DNA from: Pseudomonadota bacterium
GTDB taxonomy: Bacteria; Pseudomonadota; Alphaproteobacteria; Sphingomonadales; Sphingomonadaceae
Direction of reading: 5' to 3'
Assembly: GCA_018240895.1 (NCBI GenBank)
Contig: JAFEEX010000018.1
Coordinates: forward strand, 35,072 to 99,071
DNA length: 64,000 nucleotides
In this document: positions 17,855 to 27,106 of the stretch, in pieces
How the letters are laid out: the number at the start of each line of letters is the position of its first letter
How positions within the stretch are numbered: position 1 is the stretch's first letter
Made by a program: the position numbers and the translations under genes
Notes under the pieces: generated by a model
Seen by the model: only the letters and a program-made list of their open reading frames with translations
The model's database searches: none
Told to the model about the DNA's origin: nothing

Positions 17855-18412
17855 TCAGGCGTCGCCCCGTTCCGCCGGGTCCTCATGCAGCCAGGCGGCA
17901 TGGCGCGGGGCGCGTTTGGTCTGGCTCCATTCCTCAAGCATCACCGGGGCCAGCTTTTCCAGCTCGGCATATTGGTCTGCCGTGCCGATGTTGCAGGCCA
18001 ATTCCAGCCGGTGGCCGTTAGGATCAAAGAAATAGATCGAGCGGAAGATGCCGTGATAGGTCGGCCCCAGCACGTCGATCCCCTGCGCCTCGATATGGGC
18101 CTTGGCGGCCAGCAATGCGGCCTGATCCTCAACCTCAAAGGCCAGATGCTGGACCCATGCCGGGGTGTGCTCGTCACGGCCCATCGCAGGCTGCTGGGGC
18201 AGCTCGAAAAAGGCCAGGACGTTGCCCCCGCCGCAATCAAGGAAGACGTGCATATAGGGATCGAATTCCCCGGTGGACGGCACATGATCCTCAGCAAAGG
18301 CAGTGGTATAGGTCATGCCCAGCACCCGTTCGTACCAGGCCACCGTTTCCTTCGCGTCTTTGCAGCGATAGGCAACGTGGTGAATGCGCTTCAGGCTGGG
18401 TGCGCCGCTCAT
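17855..18412 (-). CDS. VOC (glyoxalase/bleomycin-resistance) superfamily protein
   Basis: A 185-residue two-module vicinal-oxygen-chelate protein. The first module starts with [12 protein letters not shown], the second with [11 protein letters not shown], and a late HRLELACN gives a typical metal-ligand glutamate. Members are dioxygenases, isomerases or glyoxalases; the reaction here cannot be told. Its ATG overlaps the hppD stop by four bases, which places it in the same operon and suggests a role in aromatic amino acid breakdown or a related ring substrate (inference). Confidence 0.85.
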   Translation of the reverse strand: MSGAPSLKRIHHVAYRCKDAKETVAWYERVLGMTYTTAFAEDHVPSTGEFDPYMHVFLDCGGGNVLAFFELPQQPAMGRDEHTPAWVQHLAFEVEDQAALLAAKAHIEAQGIDVLGPTYHGIFRSIYFFDPNGHRLELACNIGTADQYAELEKLAPVMLEEWSQTKRAPRHAAWLHEDPAERGDA

Positions 18413-19509
18413 TGCGCAGCGCCTTCCACCTGCAGCGCGCCGCGGCGCATCTGATCGCGCTCCATGCTTTCGAACAGGGCGGTGAAGTTGCCTTCGCCGA
18501 AACCTTCGTCCTTCTTGCGCTGGATGAATTCGAAGAACACCGGCCCGATCATCGTTTCCGAAAAGATTTGCAGCAACAGGCGCGGATCGCCCTTTTCGGT
18601 CGAACCATCAAGCAGAATACCGCGGCTTTGCAGGGATTCCACCGGCTCGCCGTGGCCGGGCAGACGCTCTGTCAGCATTTCGTAGTAGGTCGCCGGCGGC
18701 GCGGTCATGAACGGAGTGCCCAACGTCTTGAGCTTGTCCCACGCGCCGTAGAGATCATCGCATGAGAACGCGATGTGCTGAATCCCCTCACCGTTGTAGG
18801 CACGCAGGAATTCCTCGATCTGGCCGCCGCCGGCCTTGCCTTCCTCGTTCAGGGGAATGCGGATCTTGCCGTCGGGCGCGGTCATCGCCCGGCTGGTCAG
18901 GCCGGTATATTCGCCCTTGATGTCGAAATAGCGGATCTCGCGAAAGCCGAAGACCCGTTCATAAAAACTGCCCCAATGGGCCATCCGCCCGCCATAGACA
19001 TTGTGCGTCAGGTGATCGATCACCTGAAAGCCTGCGCCCGCCGGATGGCGATCAACGCCCGGTTCGTAAACGAAATCGATGTCATAGATTGACAGGTCAC
19101 CGCCGGCCGATCCCTCGTAACGATCAAGCAGGTAGATGATCGATCCACCGATTCCGCGAATCGCCGGCAGGTGCAATTCCATCGGCCCGGTGCGGACCTC
19201 AACCGGTTCGGCCCCGCGCTCTATCGCCAGGTCATAGGCCTTCCTCGCATCACGCACGCGCCAGCCCATGCCGCAGGCCGAAACCCCGTGTTCGGCGGCG
19301 AAATAAGCCGCGGGGCTGCGCGGTTCGTAATTGGCGATCAGGTTGATCCCGCCCTGGCGCCACAGTTCGACATCCTTGGAACGATGCCGCGCGATCCGGG
19401 TGAAACCCATCGCGGCAAAGACCGGTTCCAGCGCGCCTTTTTCCGGTGCGCAAAATTCAACAAACTCGAAACCGTCAAGGCCCAGCGGGTTGTCGAACAG
19501 ATCGGCCAT
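18409..19509 (-). CDS. hppD: 4-hydroxyphenylpyruvate dioxygenase
   Basis: The 366-residue protein converts 4-hydroxyphenylpyruvate to homogentisate with Fe(II) and O2 in tyrosine breakdown. The three iron ligands fit H166 (DHLTHNV), H245 (GIQHIAF) and E327 (FFEFIQRK), each five residues later than in the Pseudomonas enzyme. The C-terminal [16 protein letters not shown] is diagnostic. It is the first gene of a two-gene operon with the VOC protein. No homogentisate dioxygenase gene is next to it. A palindrome at 19534-19547 is placed as an operator. Confidence 0.96.
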   Translation of the reverse strand: MADLFDNPLGLDGFEFVEFCAPEKGALEPVFAAMGFTRIARHRSKDVELWRQGGINLIANYEPRSPAAYFAAEHGVSACGMGWRVRDARKAYDLAIERGAEPVEVRTGPMELHLPAIRGIGGSIIYLLDRYEGSAGGDLSIYDIDFVYEPGVDRHPAGAGFQVIDHLTHNVYGGRMAHWGSFYERVFGFREIRYFDIKGEYTGLTSRAMTAPDGKIRIPLNEEGKAGGGQIEEFLRAYNGEGIQHIAFSCDDLYGAWDKLKTLGTPFMTAPPATYYEMLTERLPGHGEPVESLQSRGILLDGSTEKGDPRLLLQIFSETMIGPVFFEFIQRKKDEGFGEGNFTALFESMERDQMRRGALQVEGAAQ

Positions 19510-19533
19510 GATTTCACGCTCCTGACGGTTTTG

Positions 19534-19547
19534 GTTTCATATGTAAC
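19534..19547. promoter_or_regulatory. Palindrome upstream of hppD, possible regulator site
   Basis: GTTTCATATGTAAC is a 14-bp inverted repeat with one mismatch around CATATG. It is nested in a wider pair, TTGGTT at 19531-19536 and AACCAA at 19554-19559. It sits about 25 bases before the hppD start codon, where a MarR- or Lrp-type regulator of tyrosine catabolism could bind. The regulator is not in the window. Confidence 0.45.
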
Positions 19548-19622
19548 TAAATGAACCAAGGCCGCGAGTCAAGCATCGCAGCGTCGCCGCGTGCAGGAAT
19601 GGCAATGATCGCAGTGAGCGGG

Positions 19623-20783
19623 TCAGGCCAGGGCGAGGGGGCGGGCGGCCACGCCGGCATAGTCGGCAAACAGCTTGGAAAAATGGCCGCGCATCGTTTC
19701 GCTGGGCGGCACCAGATCCAGCGGCAGGGCAGGCCCTTCGATCAGATGCCGGATCGCGGCGGCGGCGGCCTCTGCACTGCCCGCGGTATAGGTCAGGCCG
19801 GCACCGCCAGCGGCATGATCAGCCGCCCCGCCCCGATCGGGAACGATCACCGGAACCCCGCTGGCCCGTGCCTCTGCCGCGGAAAGGCAAAATGTCTCCG
19901 CCTCGCAGCCGTGGACCAGGGCATCGGCGCTGGCCAGTATCGTCGCGAAACGGATGCGGTCGCGCTCCGGTTCCAGCATCCGGATATGCGGATTGCCGAA
20001 TATCCCGCGGGCGATGCGGCTGCGCTTGTTGCCATCGCCCAGAATGACCATGCCGATCGGATGATTGTGGCTTGCCGTCGTTACTGCATCAACCACCATC
20101 GGCCAGCGCTTTTCAGCGGAAAGCCGGCCCACCCCGATCAGCAAGGTGGCGGATTCGGGCAGGCCGCACATTTCCAGCAGGCGGCGGCGCACCTGTGGAT
20201 CGCGCCGGTCGCGCGAAAACAGTCCTTCCTCAACCCCCATCGGGTGCAGCACCGTATTGGCAACCCCGCCGCTTTCCAGCCGGACCTGCAATTCGTGACT
20301 GGCGCAGACCACCCGGTCATAGGCATGACCCAGTTCGCGCAAGTGATCCCAGAACTGTTCGAACCGGCGATCGATGGTCCGGCGCGAGAACAGCGGTTCG
20401 AACCAGCGATAGGCATAGGCTGACAACGGGTCGGCGTGCATCACCAGCGCACGCGGCACATCACCCTTCCACCGCGCCACCATTGCCGGGCTGCGCCACG
20501 GCGACGATGCCTCGACGAAATCGGGCTTCAGTGCGTCAAGCTCTGCGTGAAGCGCCTCCTCATCGGCGAAATACCAATACTTGCGATCAAGCGGAAAGCG
20601 CGGGCTGGGAATGGTGACGACCCGCGCGCCCGGCCCGCGCTCCACCACCTCGCGTTTGTCGCCCGGTGCAAGAATGATGATTTCATGCCCGAGTTCGGGG
20701 CCAAGGCGCAGCTTCTGTTCGACATAGGTTTTCACCCCGCCGCCCTGCGGCGAGTAGAAAGCGCAGACATCGACTATCCGCAA
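19623..20783 (-). CDS. Glycosyltransferase family 4 protein
   Basis: A 386-residue GT-B fold transferase. The N-terminal half begins RIVDVCAFYSPQGGGVKTYVEQ, the glycine-rich acceptor-side loop common in GT4. The C-terminal donor-binding half has LIGVGRLSAEKRWPMVVDAV and HGCEAETFCLSAAEARASGVPVIVP, where the E(x7)E motif is recognisable. The start codon is a TTG at 20783, as no ATG or GTG fits. It begins the distal end of a minus-strand group with the DUF2141 and flippase-like genes, 19 bases after the former. It probably builds a surface glycan or glycolipid; donor and acceptor are unknown. Confidence 0.88.
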   Translation of the reverse strand: MRIVDVCAFYSPQGGGVKTYVEQKLRLGPELGHEIIILAPGDKREVVERGPGARVVTIPSPRFPLDRKYWYFADEEALHAELDALKPDFVEASSPWRSPAMVARWKGDVPRALVMHADPLSAYAYRWFEPLFSRRTIDRRFEQFWDHLRELGHAYDRVVCASHELQVRLESGGVANTVLHPMGVEEGLFSRDRRDPQVRRRLLEMCGLPESATLLIGVGRLSAEKRWPMVVDAVTTASHNHPIGMVILGDGNKRSRIARGIFGNPHIRMLEPERDRIRFATILASADALVHGCEAETFCLSAAEARASGVPVIVPDRGGAADHAAGGAGLTYTAGSAEAAAAAIRHLIEGPALPLDLVPPSETMRGHFSKLFADYAGVAARPLALA

Positions 20784-20802
20784 GCGCGGCCCCCGCCAGT
20801 GG

Positions 20803-21333
20803 CTATTGGTTGAGGGGGCCGAAGCTCATCAACCCCTTGCGATAGTTCATCACCACGGTCGTCTGCGAAACGCCGTTGCTGTTCACCACCAGCCGCGTTG
20901 CCGCTGCCTTTGGCTTGCGCACGCCCAGCCTGGGGTTGCCGGTGAACCCGATCCCGTCAACCGACAGGCCGAATTTGCGATTGGCGTCGCGGTCATGCAG
21001 GACCGACACGCTGTAGGCGCCCGGCCCCGGGATGCGCACGCACATCTGCACGTTTCCGCTGGCCGGAACCGGTTGCTCGACACGGCGAAAGGTCTTTCCC
21101 GCGGCGACCAGGATGTTGTCATCGGCCAGAAAATCCTCGTCGTTTGACGGATAGACTTCCAGCTTGATGTTGCCCTTACGGTCCTTCAGGCCGGTCACAT
21201 TGATCAGCAATGCCGGTCCGCCCTCCCCGGCGCGGCAACGGCCTTCAGCCTTGCCAAGATCGGGCGTCGATGGAATTGGCTGTCCGGCCGCGATAATCAG
21301 CGGCAGGGCAAGACAAAGAACGGCTTTCTTCAC
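20803..21333 (-). CDS. DUF2141 domain secreted protein
   Basis: From a GTG at 21333 the gene gives 176 residues: a signal peptide (KKAVLCLALPLIIAAGQ) and a DUF2141 domain (KGNIKLEVYPSNDEDFL, GPGAYSVSVLHDRDANRKF). The GTG is chosen because AAGGAG lies six bases ahead; a longer frame to 21648 only runs antiparallel in phase through the upstream gene. The GTG overlaps the stop of the flippase-like gene, so they are coupled. DUF2141 proteins are periplasmic or outer-membrane-associated and have no firm function. Confidence 0.82.
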   Translation of the reverse strand: MKKAVLCLALPLIIAAGQPIPSTPDLGKAEGRCRAGEGGPALLINVTGLKDRKGNIKLEVYPSNDEDFLADDNILVAAGKTFRRVEQPVPASGNVQMCVRIPGPGAYSVSVLHDRDANRKFGLSVDGIGFTGNPRLGVRKPKAAATRLVVNSNGVSQTTVVMNYRKGLMSFGPLNQ

Positions 21334-22265
21334 CTGGTACTCCTTGAATCCAGCAATCCCACTGCGCCGACGATCGCGCCGACGCACAGGTGCGTCACCA
21401 ACAGCATGGCCGCCATCAACGCCATCAGGCTGGCGACCTGAATCTCGTGCCCCAGCAGGAACACGGCCAGGCCGGCAAAGACGACGTCCTTGTTGGGCAA
21501 AAGCGGTAGGCGGGAAAGCAGCATACGGAGCGTAGCCAGAACGATCCACAAGTCGACCGAAACGTCGGGCAAAACCAGATGCCACATCACCGCCGAACAC
21601 GCGAGCACCACAAGGATACGCAGCACATGAACGATGGAGATAAACCACAACTCACGTTTCGGCAGCGTGAACAGCCGCTGGCGGAACAGCAGGATCACGA
21701 ACGAGGTGATCAGGATCACCCCCAGCGACATGAAGGTGCCCTTCATTTCCATGCCGATCTGGCCCGATGAAACCAGCGGCCAGGTGAAGATCAGCATCAC
21801 CAGGGTCATGATGTTGCCGGTCAGCGCCGAAAGGATCGTCACATCCTTGATCGCGCCGAAGGGGGTGGTTTCCATCTTCAGGTGGCTGCGCGCCCAGCCA
21901 TAGAACTGCGCCTCACCCAGATAGCCCAGCAGCAATTCGTTGCTGACCAGTTTGCGCAGCAGCGCCGCCATCCCCGAAACAAAGGGGATCGGCCACATCC
22001 GGCGATAGATGATCCATTCGCTGACCGGCAGCGCCATGTAATAGATCGCGAAGAATATCCAGAATCCGGCATGATGCGGCACCATTTCCAGCAACTGGTC
22101 AGGCTGCAGCTTGCGGAACTGGATCGCCACCACAACCAGCATGGCCAGCGATATCGCCGCGCTGAACCAGCCGGCCAGCCGGGTGCGGCTTTTTTCATCG
22201 GCGGGGGTGAGTGGCAAGGGCGGGGCTTCGGGCGGAACCGTTTCGGTTGCTGCGCTGTCAGGCAT
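21330..22265 (-). CDS. Polytopic membrane protein, flippase-like (LPG-synthase TM type)
   Basis: The 311-residue protein has an N-terminal Pro/Glu-rich cytoplasmic segment and about seven to eight hydrophobic helices (for example AISLAMLVVVAIQF, VILITSFVILLF, VVFAGLAVFLLG). The pattern resembles the transmembrane part of lysylphosphatidylglycerol synthase-type and flippase-like proteins. The ATG at 22265 has AGAGGA ahead of it. Its position between two glycosyltransferase genes suggests lipid-linked glycan handling, but the family assignment is tentative. Confidence 0.65.
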   Translation of the reverse strand: MPDSAATETVPPEAPPLPLTPADEKSRTRLAGWFSAAISLAMLVVVAIQFRKLQPDQLLEMVPHHAGFWIFFAIYYMALPVSEWIIYRRMWPIPFVSGMAALLRKLVSNELLLGYLGEAQFYGWARSHLKMETTPFGAIKDVTILSALTGNIMTLVMLIFTWPLVSSGQIGMEMKGTFMSLGVILITSFVILLFRQRLFTLPKRELWFISIVHVLRILVVLACSAVMWHLVLPDVSVDLWIVLATLRMLLSRLPLLPNKDVVFAGLAVFLLGHEIQVASLMALMAAMLLVTHLCVGAIVGAVGLLDSRSTR

Positions 22266-22477
22266 CGCGGTGGTCCTCTGGCTGGCACATGGACAAGTCC
22301 GGCGCAGCCCCGGCGCCTGATGCACGGATCGTGCGAAGAAGATGTTTTCGCGTGGTCACGTACGGGTGTTCTCGGTTTGCGCCATTGGCAGAATTCGATG
22401 TGCTTGGGAAGAGTGCGCGCCATGCCCGCCTTCTCGCCGCCCTTGCCGGTGTTGCTGGCCCCGGCTAACCCACCGCA

Positions 22478-23596
22478 ATGCCTGCGCTGCACATTCTGGT
22501 TCCGATCCACGACTTTTCAGCCGGAGGCACCGAGGTAATCGCTTTTCGGCTGGCCGAACAATGGCTTGCCGCCGGATGCCGGGTGACATTTCTTGCCGGC
22601 GCAGCGGACGGCGCGATGCGCGCCCGCGTCCCTGCCGGGGCCGCGGTGGAAATCCTTGATCCGCCGGTTGCCCGCAGCGCCCTGTCAAGGCTCCGGCTTG
22701 GCCCGGCTATGGTCCCCGCGCTGCGTCGGATCGCCCCAGACGTGGTGTTCATCCCCGGCAACTTCCATTTCATTCTGGCCGGCGCATTCAAAAAGGCGCT
22801 GCCCCGTCTGCCAATCGCGGCCAAGGTAAGCAATCCGATGCTGCCGGGCGGTGTGGCCGGGGCGCTGCTGCGCGACCCGGGCGCGGGCCTGCTCCGCCGG
22901 TATCTGGCCCCGATCGACATGGTGGTGACCATGAACCCCGGGCTGGAGGCAGAACATCGCCGGATGATGCCGGGGGGCGCGGTCCGCACCATCACTGACC
23001 CCAATGTGCCTGACGATGTGCCGGTCCTGCCAATGCGTGACCGGCGCGGCGGGGCCGGGCCGTGCCGCCTGCTGCTGATCGGCCGGCTTGAACCGCAAAA
23101 GGACGTGCCGCTGGCGCTGCGCACGTTGGCTGCGCTGCGCGGCATCGTGCCGGCACAGCTTACCATTCTGGGCGAAGGTTATCTGCGCCCCGGAATCGAG
23201 GCTGAGGTGAAGCGACTTGGGCTGGAGCAGGCGGTGAATATGCCCGGCTTCGCGGCCGACATTGCCGCCGCGCTTGATGCCGCCGATGTGCTGCTGATCA
23301 CCTCGCGCTATGAAGGCGGCCCCGCCGTCGCGGTGGAGGCGCTGGCGCGCGGCGTGCCGGTGGTCAGCACTGATTGTTCGCACTTTCTGCGCGGCCTGCT
23401 GGATGATGCGCGTTTGGGCCGGATCGTTTCCAGCCGTGATCCGGCGGTGCTGGCAGAGGCCGTTGCGGCGCAGCTTGCCACTCCGCCTGCCCCGCCAGAG
23501 CTGCTGCGGGCAGCGGTTGAGCCGAGCCGTTATGGCGCGGCGACCAGCGCCTATCTGGAACTGTTTGCGGAGCTGGCAGGCAAGAGATCGGCATAG
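22478..23596 (+). CDS. Glycosyltransferase family 4 protein
   Basis: A 372-residue GT-B transferase. The N-terminus reads LHILVPIHDFSAGGTEVIAF; the C-terminal half has LLLIGRLEPQKDVPLALRTL, LTILGEGYLRPGIEAEV and TSRYEGGPAVAVEALARGVPVV, the usual GT4 nucleotide-sugar site with E-x7-E. It is divergent from the flippase-like gene, and its 3' end overlaps the convergent deacetylase gene by 46 bases. It probably adds a sugar to a lipid or polysaccharide made by this gene group. Confidence 0.88.
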   Translation: MPALHILVPIHDFSAGGTEVIAFRLAEQWLAAGCRVTFLAGAADGAMRARVPAGAAVEILDPPVARSALSRLRLGPAMVPALRRIAPDVVFIPGNFHFILAGAFKKALPRLPIAAKVSNPMLPGGVAGALLRDPGAGLLRRYLAPIDMVVTMNPGLEAEHRRMMPGGAVRTITDPNVPDDVPVLPMRDRRGGAGPCRLLLIGRLEPQKDVPLALRTLAALRGIVPAQLTILGEGYLRPGIEAEVKRLGLEQAVNMPGFAADIAAALDAADVLLITSRYEGGPAVAVEALARGVPVVSTDCSHFLRGLLDDARLGRIVSSRDPAVLAEAVAAQLATPPAPPELLRAAVEPSRYGAATSAYLELFAELAGKRSA

Positions 23597-24309
23597 CGCC
23601 CGGCGGACCGCCGCGCGGCGAAGGCCCCATAGGTCTTTTCAATACTGCCGATCAACGCGGGAACGGTGGTATCGCCCGGATGAACCGCAACCCGCACAAC
23701 TTGCTGGGGATGCAGGGCATGACGCGCCAGCCCGGCAAAAAAACGCGATGACAATTGCCGCCCCTTGCTCCGGCTGGCCCAGGTCACCACCGGCCCCTTC
23801 GCCAGCACCTCACCATCGGCGGGACGCCAGACCCGGAAGTGATCTTCGGCCAGTGCAAAACCGCTTTCCGCCAAGGCCTGGCGCGCGCCATCGCCATAAA
23901 GCCAGGCCGGGGCGATGAAACCGGCGGCGGGGCGGCCAATGATGTCTTCCACCAAGGCTTTGCCATCGGCCATGCGCTGCGCCGCGACCTGCCGGGTCAG
24001 GCCCAGAAATTCCCCCTCGCCCGCGGTCATGTGCTTCGCCTTGAACGAGGCCGCGCCGCTGTGCTCGGCCAGATCCTTGTGGAACCAGCCATGGACGAAC
24101 ATTTCCACGCCCGCATCGGACCACGTCCGCAATTTGCTCTGGAAGGCGGGCGCCTGGGCCAGCGGAGCCTCGCCCCAGTGATCGGCCACGACCAGCATCG
24201 CAAATTTCGGCCCGCCCAGGATTCGCGAAAGCTGATCGGCCAATTGATCAACCTCCCGCTCAAAACGGGGGCCGACATCGTGGATGGATGCGATCAGCGT
24301 TTTGTTCAC
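23551..24309 (-). CDS. DUF2334-type polysaccharide deacetylase-like protein
   Basis: At 252 residues it starts TLIASIHDVGPRFEREVDQL, carrying the HD metal-site motif of the NodB-like fold. FVHGWFHKDL gives the H-x3-H metal-ligand motif and GFIAPAWLYG the later barrel strand. It matches the DUF2334 branch of carbohydrate esterase 4-like proteins, which may remove acyl groups from glycans. Its ATG overlaps the agmatine deiminase stop by four bases. The stop lies inside the end of the opposite-strand glycosyltransferase gene. Confidence 0.82.
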   Translation of the reverse strand: MNKTLIASIHDVGPRFEREVDQLADQLSRILGGPKFAMLVVADHWGEAPLAQAPAFQSKLRTWSDAGVEMFVHGWFHKDLAEHSGAASFKAKHMTAGEGEFLGLTRQVAAQRMADGKALVEDIIGRPAAGFIAPAWLYGDGARQALAESGFALAEDHFRVWRPADGEVLAKGPVVTWASRSKGRQLSSRFFAGLARHALHPQQVVRVAVHPGDTTVPALIGSIEKTYGAFAARRSAGRYADLLPASSANSSR

Positions 24310-25286
24310 AGCTGCGGCATCTGCTGGCTGGCACAGTGAAAGCTGCCGCCGCCGGCCAGCACGGCATCAGCCAGAATCCCTGTTACCGGACGATCCGGAA
24401 ACAGCGCCTGCACCGCAGCAACGCCGTCTTCGTCATGGGCCGTGCCATAGGTTGGGACCACCACCAGATTGGATGTGATCGCAAAGTTCATATAGCTCGC
24501 CGGCTCGATCCGCCCCCCCGCACTTTCGACGCGCCCCGGAGAGGGCACTTCGCGAACCGTGACGCCAAAGGCCGCGGCCCGGGCCTTTGCATCGGCATAG
24601 ATTGCGGCGTTGGGATCATCGCTGCCCGTGGCGCGCGGCAGGGCCAGCACGTTCGGCGCAATGAAACGAGCCAGATTGTCAACATGGCCATCGGTGTGAT
24701 CGTTGATCAATCCATCACCCAGCCACAGCACCCGGTCATAACCCAGATCCCGGTTCAATCGCCCCTCAATCTCAGCGCGGGAAAGGCCAGGGTTGCGATT
24801 GGGGTTGAGCAGGCATTGTTCGGTGGTCACCACCAGCCCGGTGCCGTCACCGTCCAGCGCCCCGCCCTCCAGAACCCAATCCGCCGCCGCAACCGGCAGT
24901 CCGGCGCTTTCCGCCAGCTCCGCGCCGATTTGCTGATCGCCGTCCATCAGATACTTGCCGCCCCAGCCGTTGAAGCCAAAGCGGCGGGCACTGGCATGGC
25001 CCCCATCGCGCACCACCAGCGGCCCGGTGTCGCGCAGCCACACATCGCCATAGCGCCGTGTTTCCAGCTTCACCGCTTCACCGCACAGGCTGCGCGCCCG
25101 CGCGGCATTGCCCCCATCCCTTACGATCAGCCGCACTTCCTGTCCGCTGTCGGCAACAGCATTGGCAAAGGCCGCAATCTGTTCCTGGGCAAGATCAAGA
25201 AAGCCCGGCCATTCATCCCCGTCATGCGGAAAACCGATCCAGATCCAGCGTTGCGGGTGCCATTCGGGGGGAAAGAATACCGCCAT
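24306..25286 (-). CDS. aguA: Agmatine deiminase
   Basis: The 326-residue protein belongs to the peptidyl-arginine-deiminase-like guanidino hydrolases. Recognisable parts are RYGDVWLRDTGPL, FGFNGWGGKY, VLEGGALDGDGTG, DHTDGHVDNLARF and the C-terminal GGGSFHCASQQMP with the catalytic cysteine at 318. It converts agmatine to N-carbamoylputrescine and ammonia in the cytoplasm. The usual partner, N-carbamoylputrescine amidase (aguB), is not adjacent. It lies five bases after the M28 peptidase gene and is coupled to the deacetylase gene, an unusual company. Confidence 0.93.
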   Translation of the reverse strand: MAVFFPPEWHPQRWIWIGFPHDGDEWPGFLDLAQEQIAAFANAVADSGQEVRLIVRDGGNAARARSLCGEAVKLETRRYGDVWLRDTGPLVVRDGGHASARRFGFNGWGGKYLMDGDQQIGAELAESAGLPVAAADWVLEGGALDGDGTGLVVTTEQCLLNPNRNPGLSRAEIEGRLNRDLGYDRVLWLGDGLINDHTDGHVDNLARFIAPNVLALPRATGSDDPNAAIYADAKARAAAFGVTVREVPSPGRVESAGGRIEPASYMNFAITSNLVVVPTYGTAHDEDGVAAVQALFPDRPVTGILADAVLAGGGSFHCASQQMPQL

Positions 25287-25291
25287 GCGGC

Positions 25292-26974
25292 CTATTTCAC
25301 CCCGGCGCGGCTGCGATCGCGGATCAGGCGGAATTCGTCAGTTTTGTGCCAGTTTGGCCAATCGGTGGTTTCGGCCAGGCTGCGGCCAAGGCGGTAAAGC
25401 AGCGTGGTTTCCTGCAGCGCCCCGGACCAATCCCAGTCTTCATGAAATTCATCGCTGGGCTGGTGGTAATCGTTGTTGGTATAGGCGTCCGCGGCGGCCT
25501 CACCCGCGGCCTTCCCGCCCTTCACCCAGTCGGTGCCGCGCCCGACCGAGAACATCGGCACGCCGCGCTTGGCAAAGCTGAAATGGTCCGACCGGTAATA
25601 GTGCCCGCGTTCCGGATGATCCTCTCCCACTATGGTCAGGTTCATGGTTTTGGCCACCGCCTGAAGATAGCGGGTAAGGTCAGATTTGTCTCCGCCGGTT
25701 ACCATCACGTCGCGTGACGGACTGCCCGGAGCGACCACGTCCATATTGACCCCGCCAACCGTGCGCGCCAGCGGATAGAGCGGGTTGCGGGCATAATATT
25801 CCGAACCCAGCAGGCCCGATTCCTCCAGCGTCACCGCCAGGAACACCTGGCTGCGCGGGGCCGGACCAGCCCTGCGGTTGGCCTCTGCCAGGGCAACCAG
25901 CGCGGCAACCCCGGTGGCATTGTCCATCGCACCGTTGCAGATATCATCACCCTTGGCATTGGCCTGGCAGCGGCCAAGATGATCCCAGTGCGCGGTATAA
26001 AGCACATATTCGTTCGGACGGGTCTTGCCCGGCTGGATCCCGATCACGTTATGCGAAGTCGCCCGCTCAACCGCGTTGTCGAATGACAGGCTGGCGACGG
26101 CCCCCAGCGGCACGGCCTTGAACCCCTTGTGCTTGGCCGCCTCGCTAAGCGCGGCAAAGTCCTGCCCGGCAGCCTTGAACACCGCCTCGGCCACGGGCTT
26201 TTGAATCCAGCCGTTGGCCTGGGTCTGATCCATGCCATCGTTGGCGCTTTGGACATATTTCTGCTTGCCCGACCAACTCGACTGGACAACCTGCCAGCCA
26301 TAGGCTGCGGGGAAAGTATCGTGGACAATCAGCGCGCCCGCCGCGCCTTGCCGTGCAGCCTCCTCAAACTTGTAAGTCCAGCGCCCGTAATAGGTCATCC
26401 GCCGGCCTTTGAAGAGCCCGGCCTCATCCGCCTGGGCATAGTCGGGGTCGTTGATCAGGATGACCGCGATCTTGCCCTTCATGTCCAGCCCGGCATAATC
26501 GTTCCAGCCCAGTTCCGGCGCATTGATGCCATAACCGACAAAAACCAGCGGTGCCTCTGCGATCGCGGTATGCGGCACGATCCGGTAAGAGCCGGCGACA
26601 TAGTCCTTGCCATGCGCAAAGCTCAGCACCTGTCCGCCAGCCTTGACCGTCAGGGGGGACAGATTTTGCGCTTCAACCACCACGGTTGGCACCGGCTGAG
26701 TCCAGCTTCCCTTGTTGCCCGGCTTCAGCCCCGCCGCCTTGAACCGCGAAATGATCTCGGCAACGGTCTTGTCTTCCCCGGCCGTTCCGGGACCGCGCCC
26801 TTCAAAGGCATCCGACGCCAACACGCGGGTCACGTCCTTCAGCGTATCGACCGAAATGGCCGGAACCTTGACCGCCGGAACCGGCGGCGGTGCCTTCGCC
26901 TGGGCCAGCGTGGCTGGCACGATCAGTGCCGCGGCGGCCAAAAGGGGTAGCGAGCGTCGGGAAAGTGATGACAA
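25292..26974 (-). CDS. M28-family metallopeptidase, secreted
   Basis: A 560-residue zinc aminopeptidase-type protein with a signal peptide (LPLLAAAALIVPATLAQA), a PA-domain insertion (around GYGINAPELGWNDYAGLDMK) and the M28 core: TAHWDHLGRC, GAMDNATGVAAL, TLEESGLLGSEYYA and RSDHFSFAKRGVPMFS. These carry the zinc ligands and catalytic glutamate. The start is taken as the TTG at 26974 because AGGAG lies seven bases ahead and the signal peptide follows; the open frame to 27100 adds residues of no known kind. It is divergent from glnE. Confidence 0.9.
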   Translation of the reverse strand: MSSLSRRSLPLLAAAALIVPATLAQAKAPPPVPAVKVPAISVDTLKDVTRVLASDAFEGRGPGTAGEDKTVAEIISRFKAAGLKPGNKGSWTQPVPTVVVEAQNLSPLTVKAGGQVLSFAHGKDYVAGSYRIVPHTAIAEAPLVFVGYGINAPELGWNDYAGLDMKGKIAVILINDPDYAQADEAGLFKGRRMTYYGRWTYKFEEAARQGAAGALIVHDTFPAAYGWQVVQSSWSGKQKYVQSANDGMDQTQANGWIQKPVAEAVFKAAGQDFAALSEAAKHKGFKAVPLGAVASLSFDNAVERATSHNVIGIQPGKTRPNEYVLYTAHWDHLGRCQANAKGDDICNGAMDNATGVAALVALAEANRRAGPAPRSQVFLAVTLEESGLLGSEYYARNPLYPLARTVGGVNMDVVAPGSPSRDVMVTGGDKSDLTRYLQAVAKTMNLTIVGEDHPERGHYYRSDHFSFAKRGVPMFSVGRGTDWVKGGKAAGEAAADAYTNNDYHQPSDEFHEDWDWSGALQETTLLYRLGRSLAETTDWPNWHKTDEFRLIRDRSRAGVK

Positions 26975-27106
26975 GGGGCTTCTCCTGAAACAGCGGGAAT
27001 GGCCAGCGATGTGGCAGAGCCGCCGCCCTGCGGCAAGGGCGGGTTCGACAAAGAGCAGAGTCCAACCGCTTGATTGCGCGCGCGCATCAGGGCATCGCAA
27101 TCTGCG

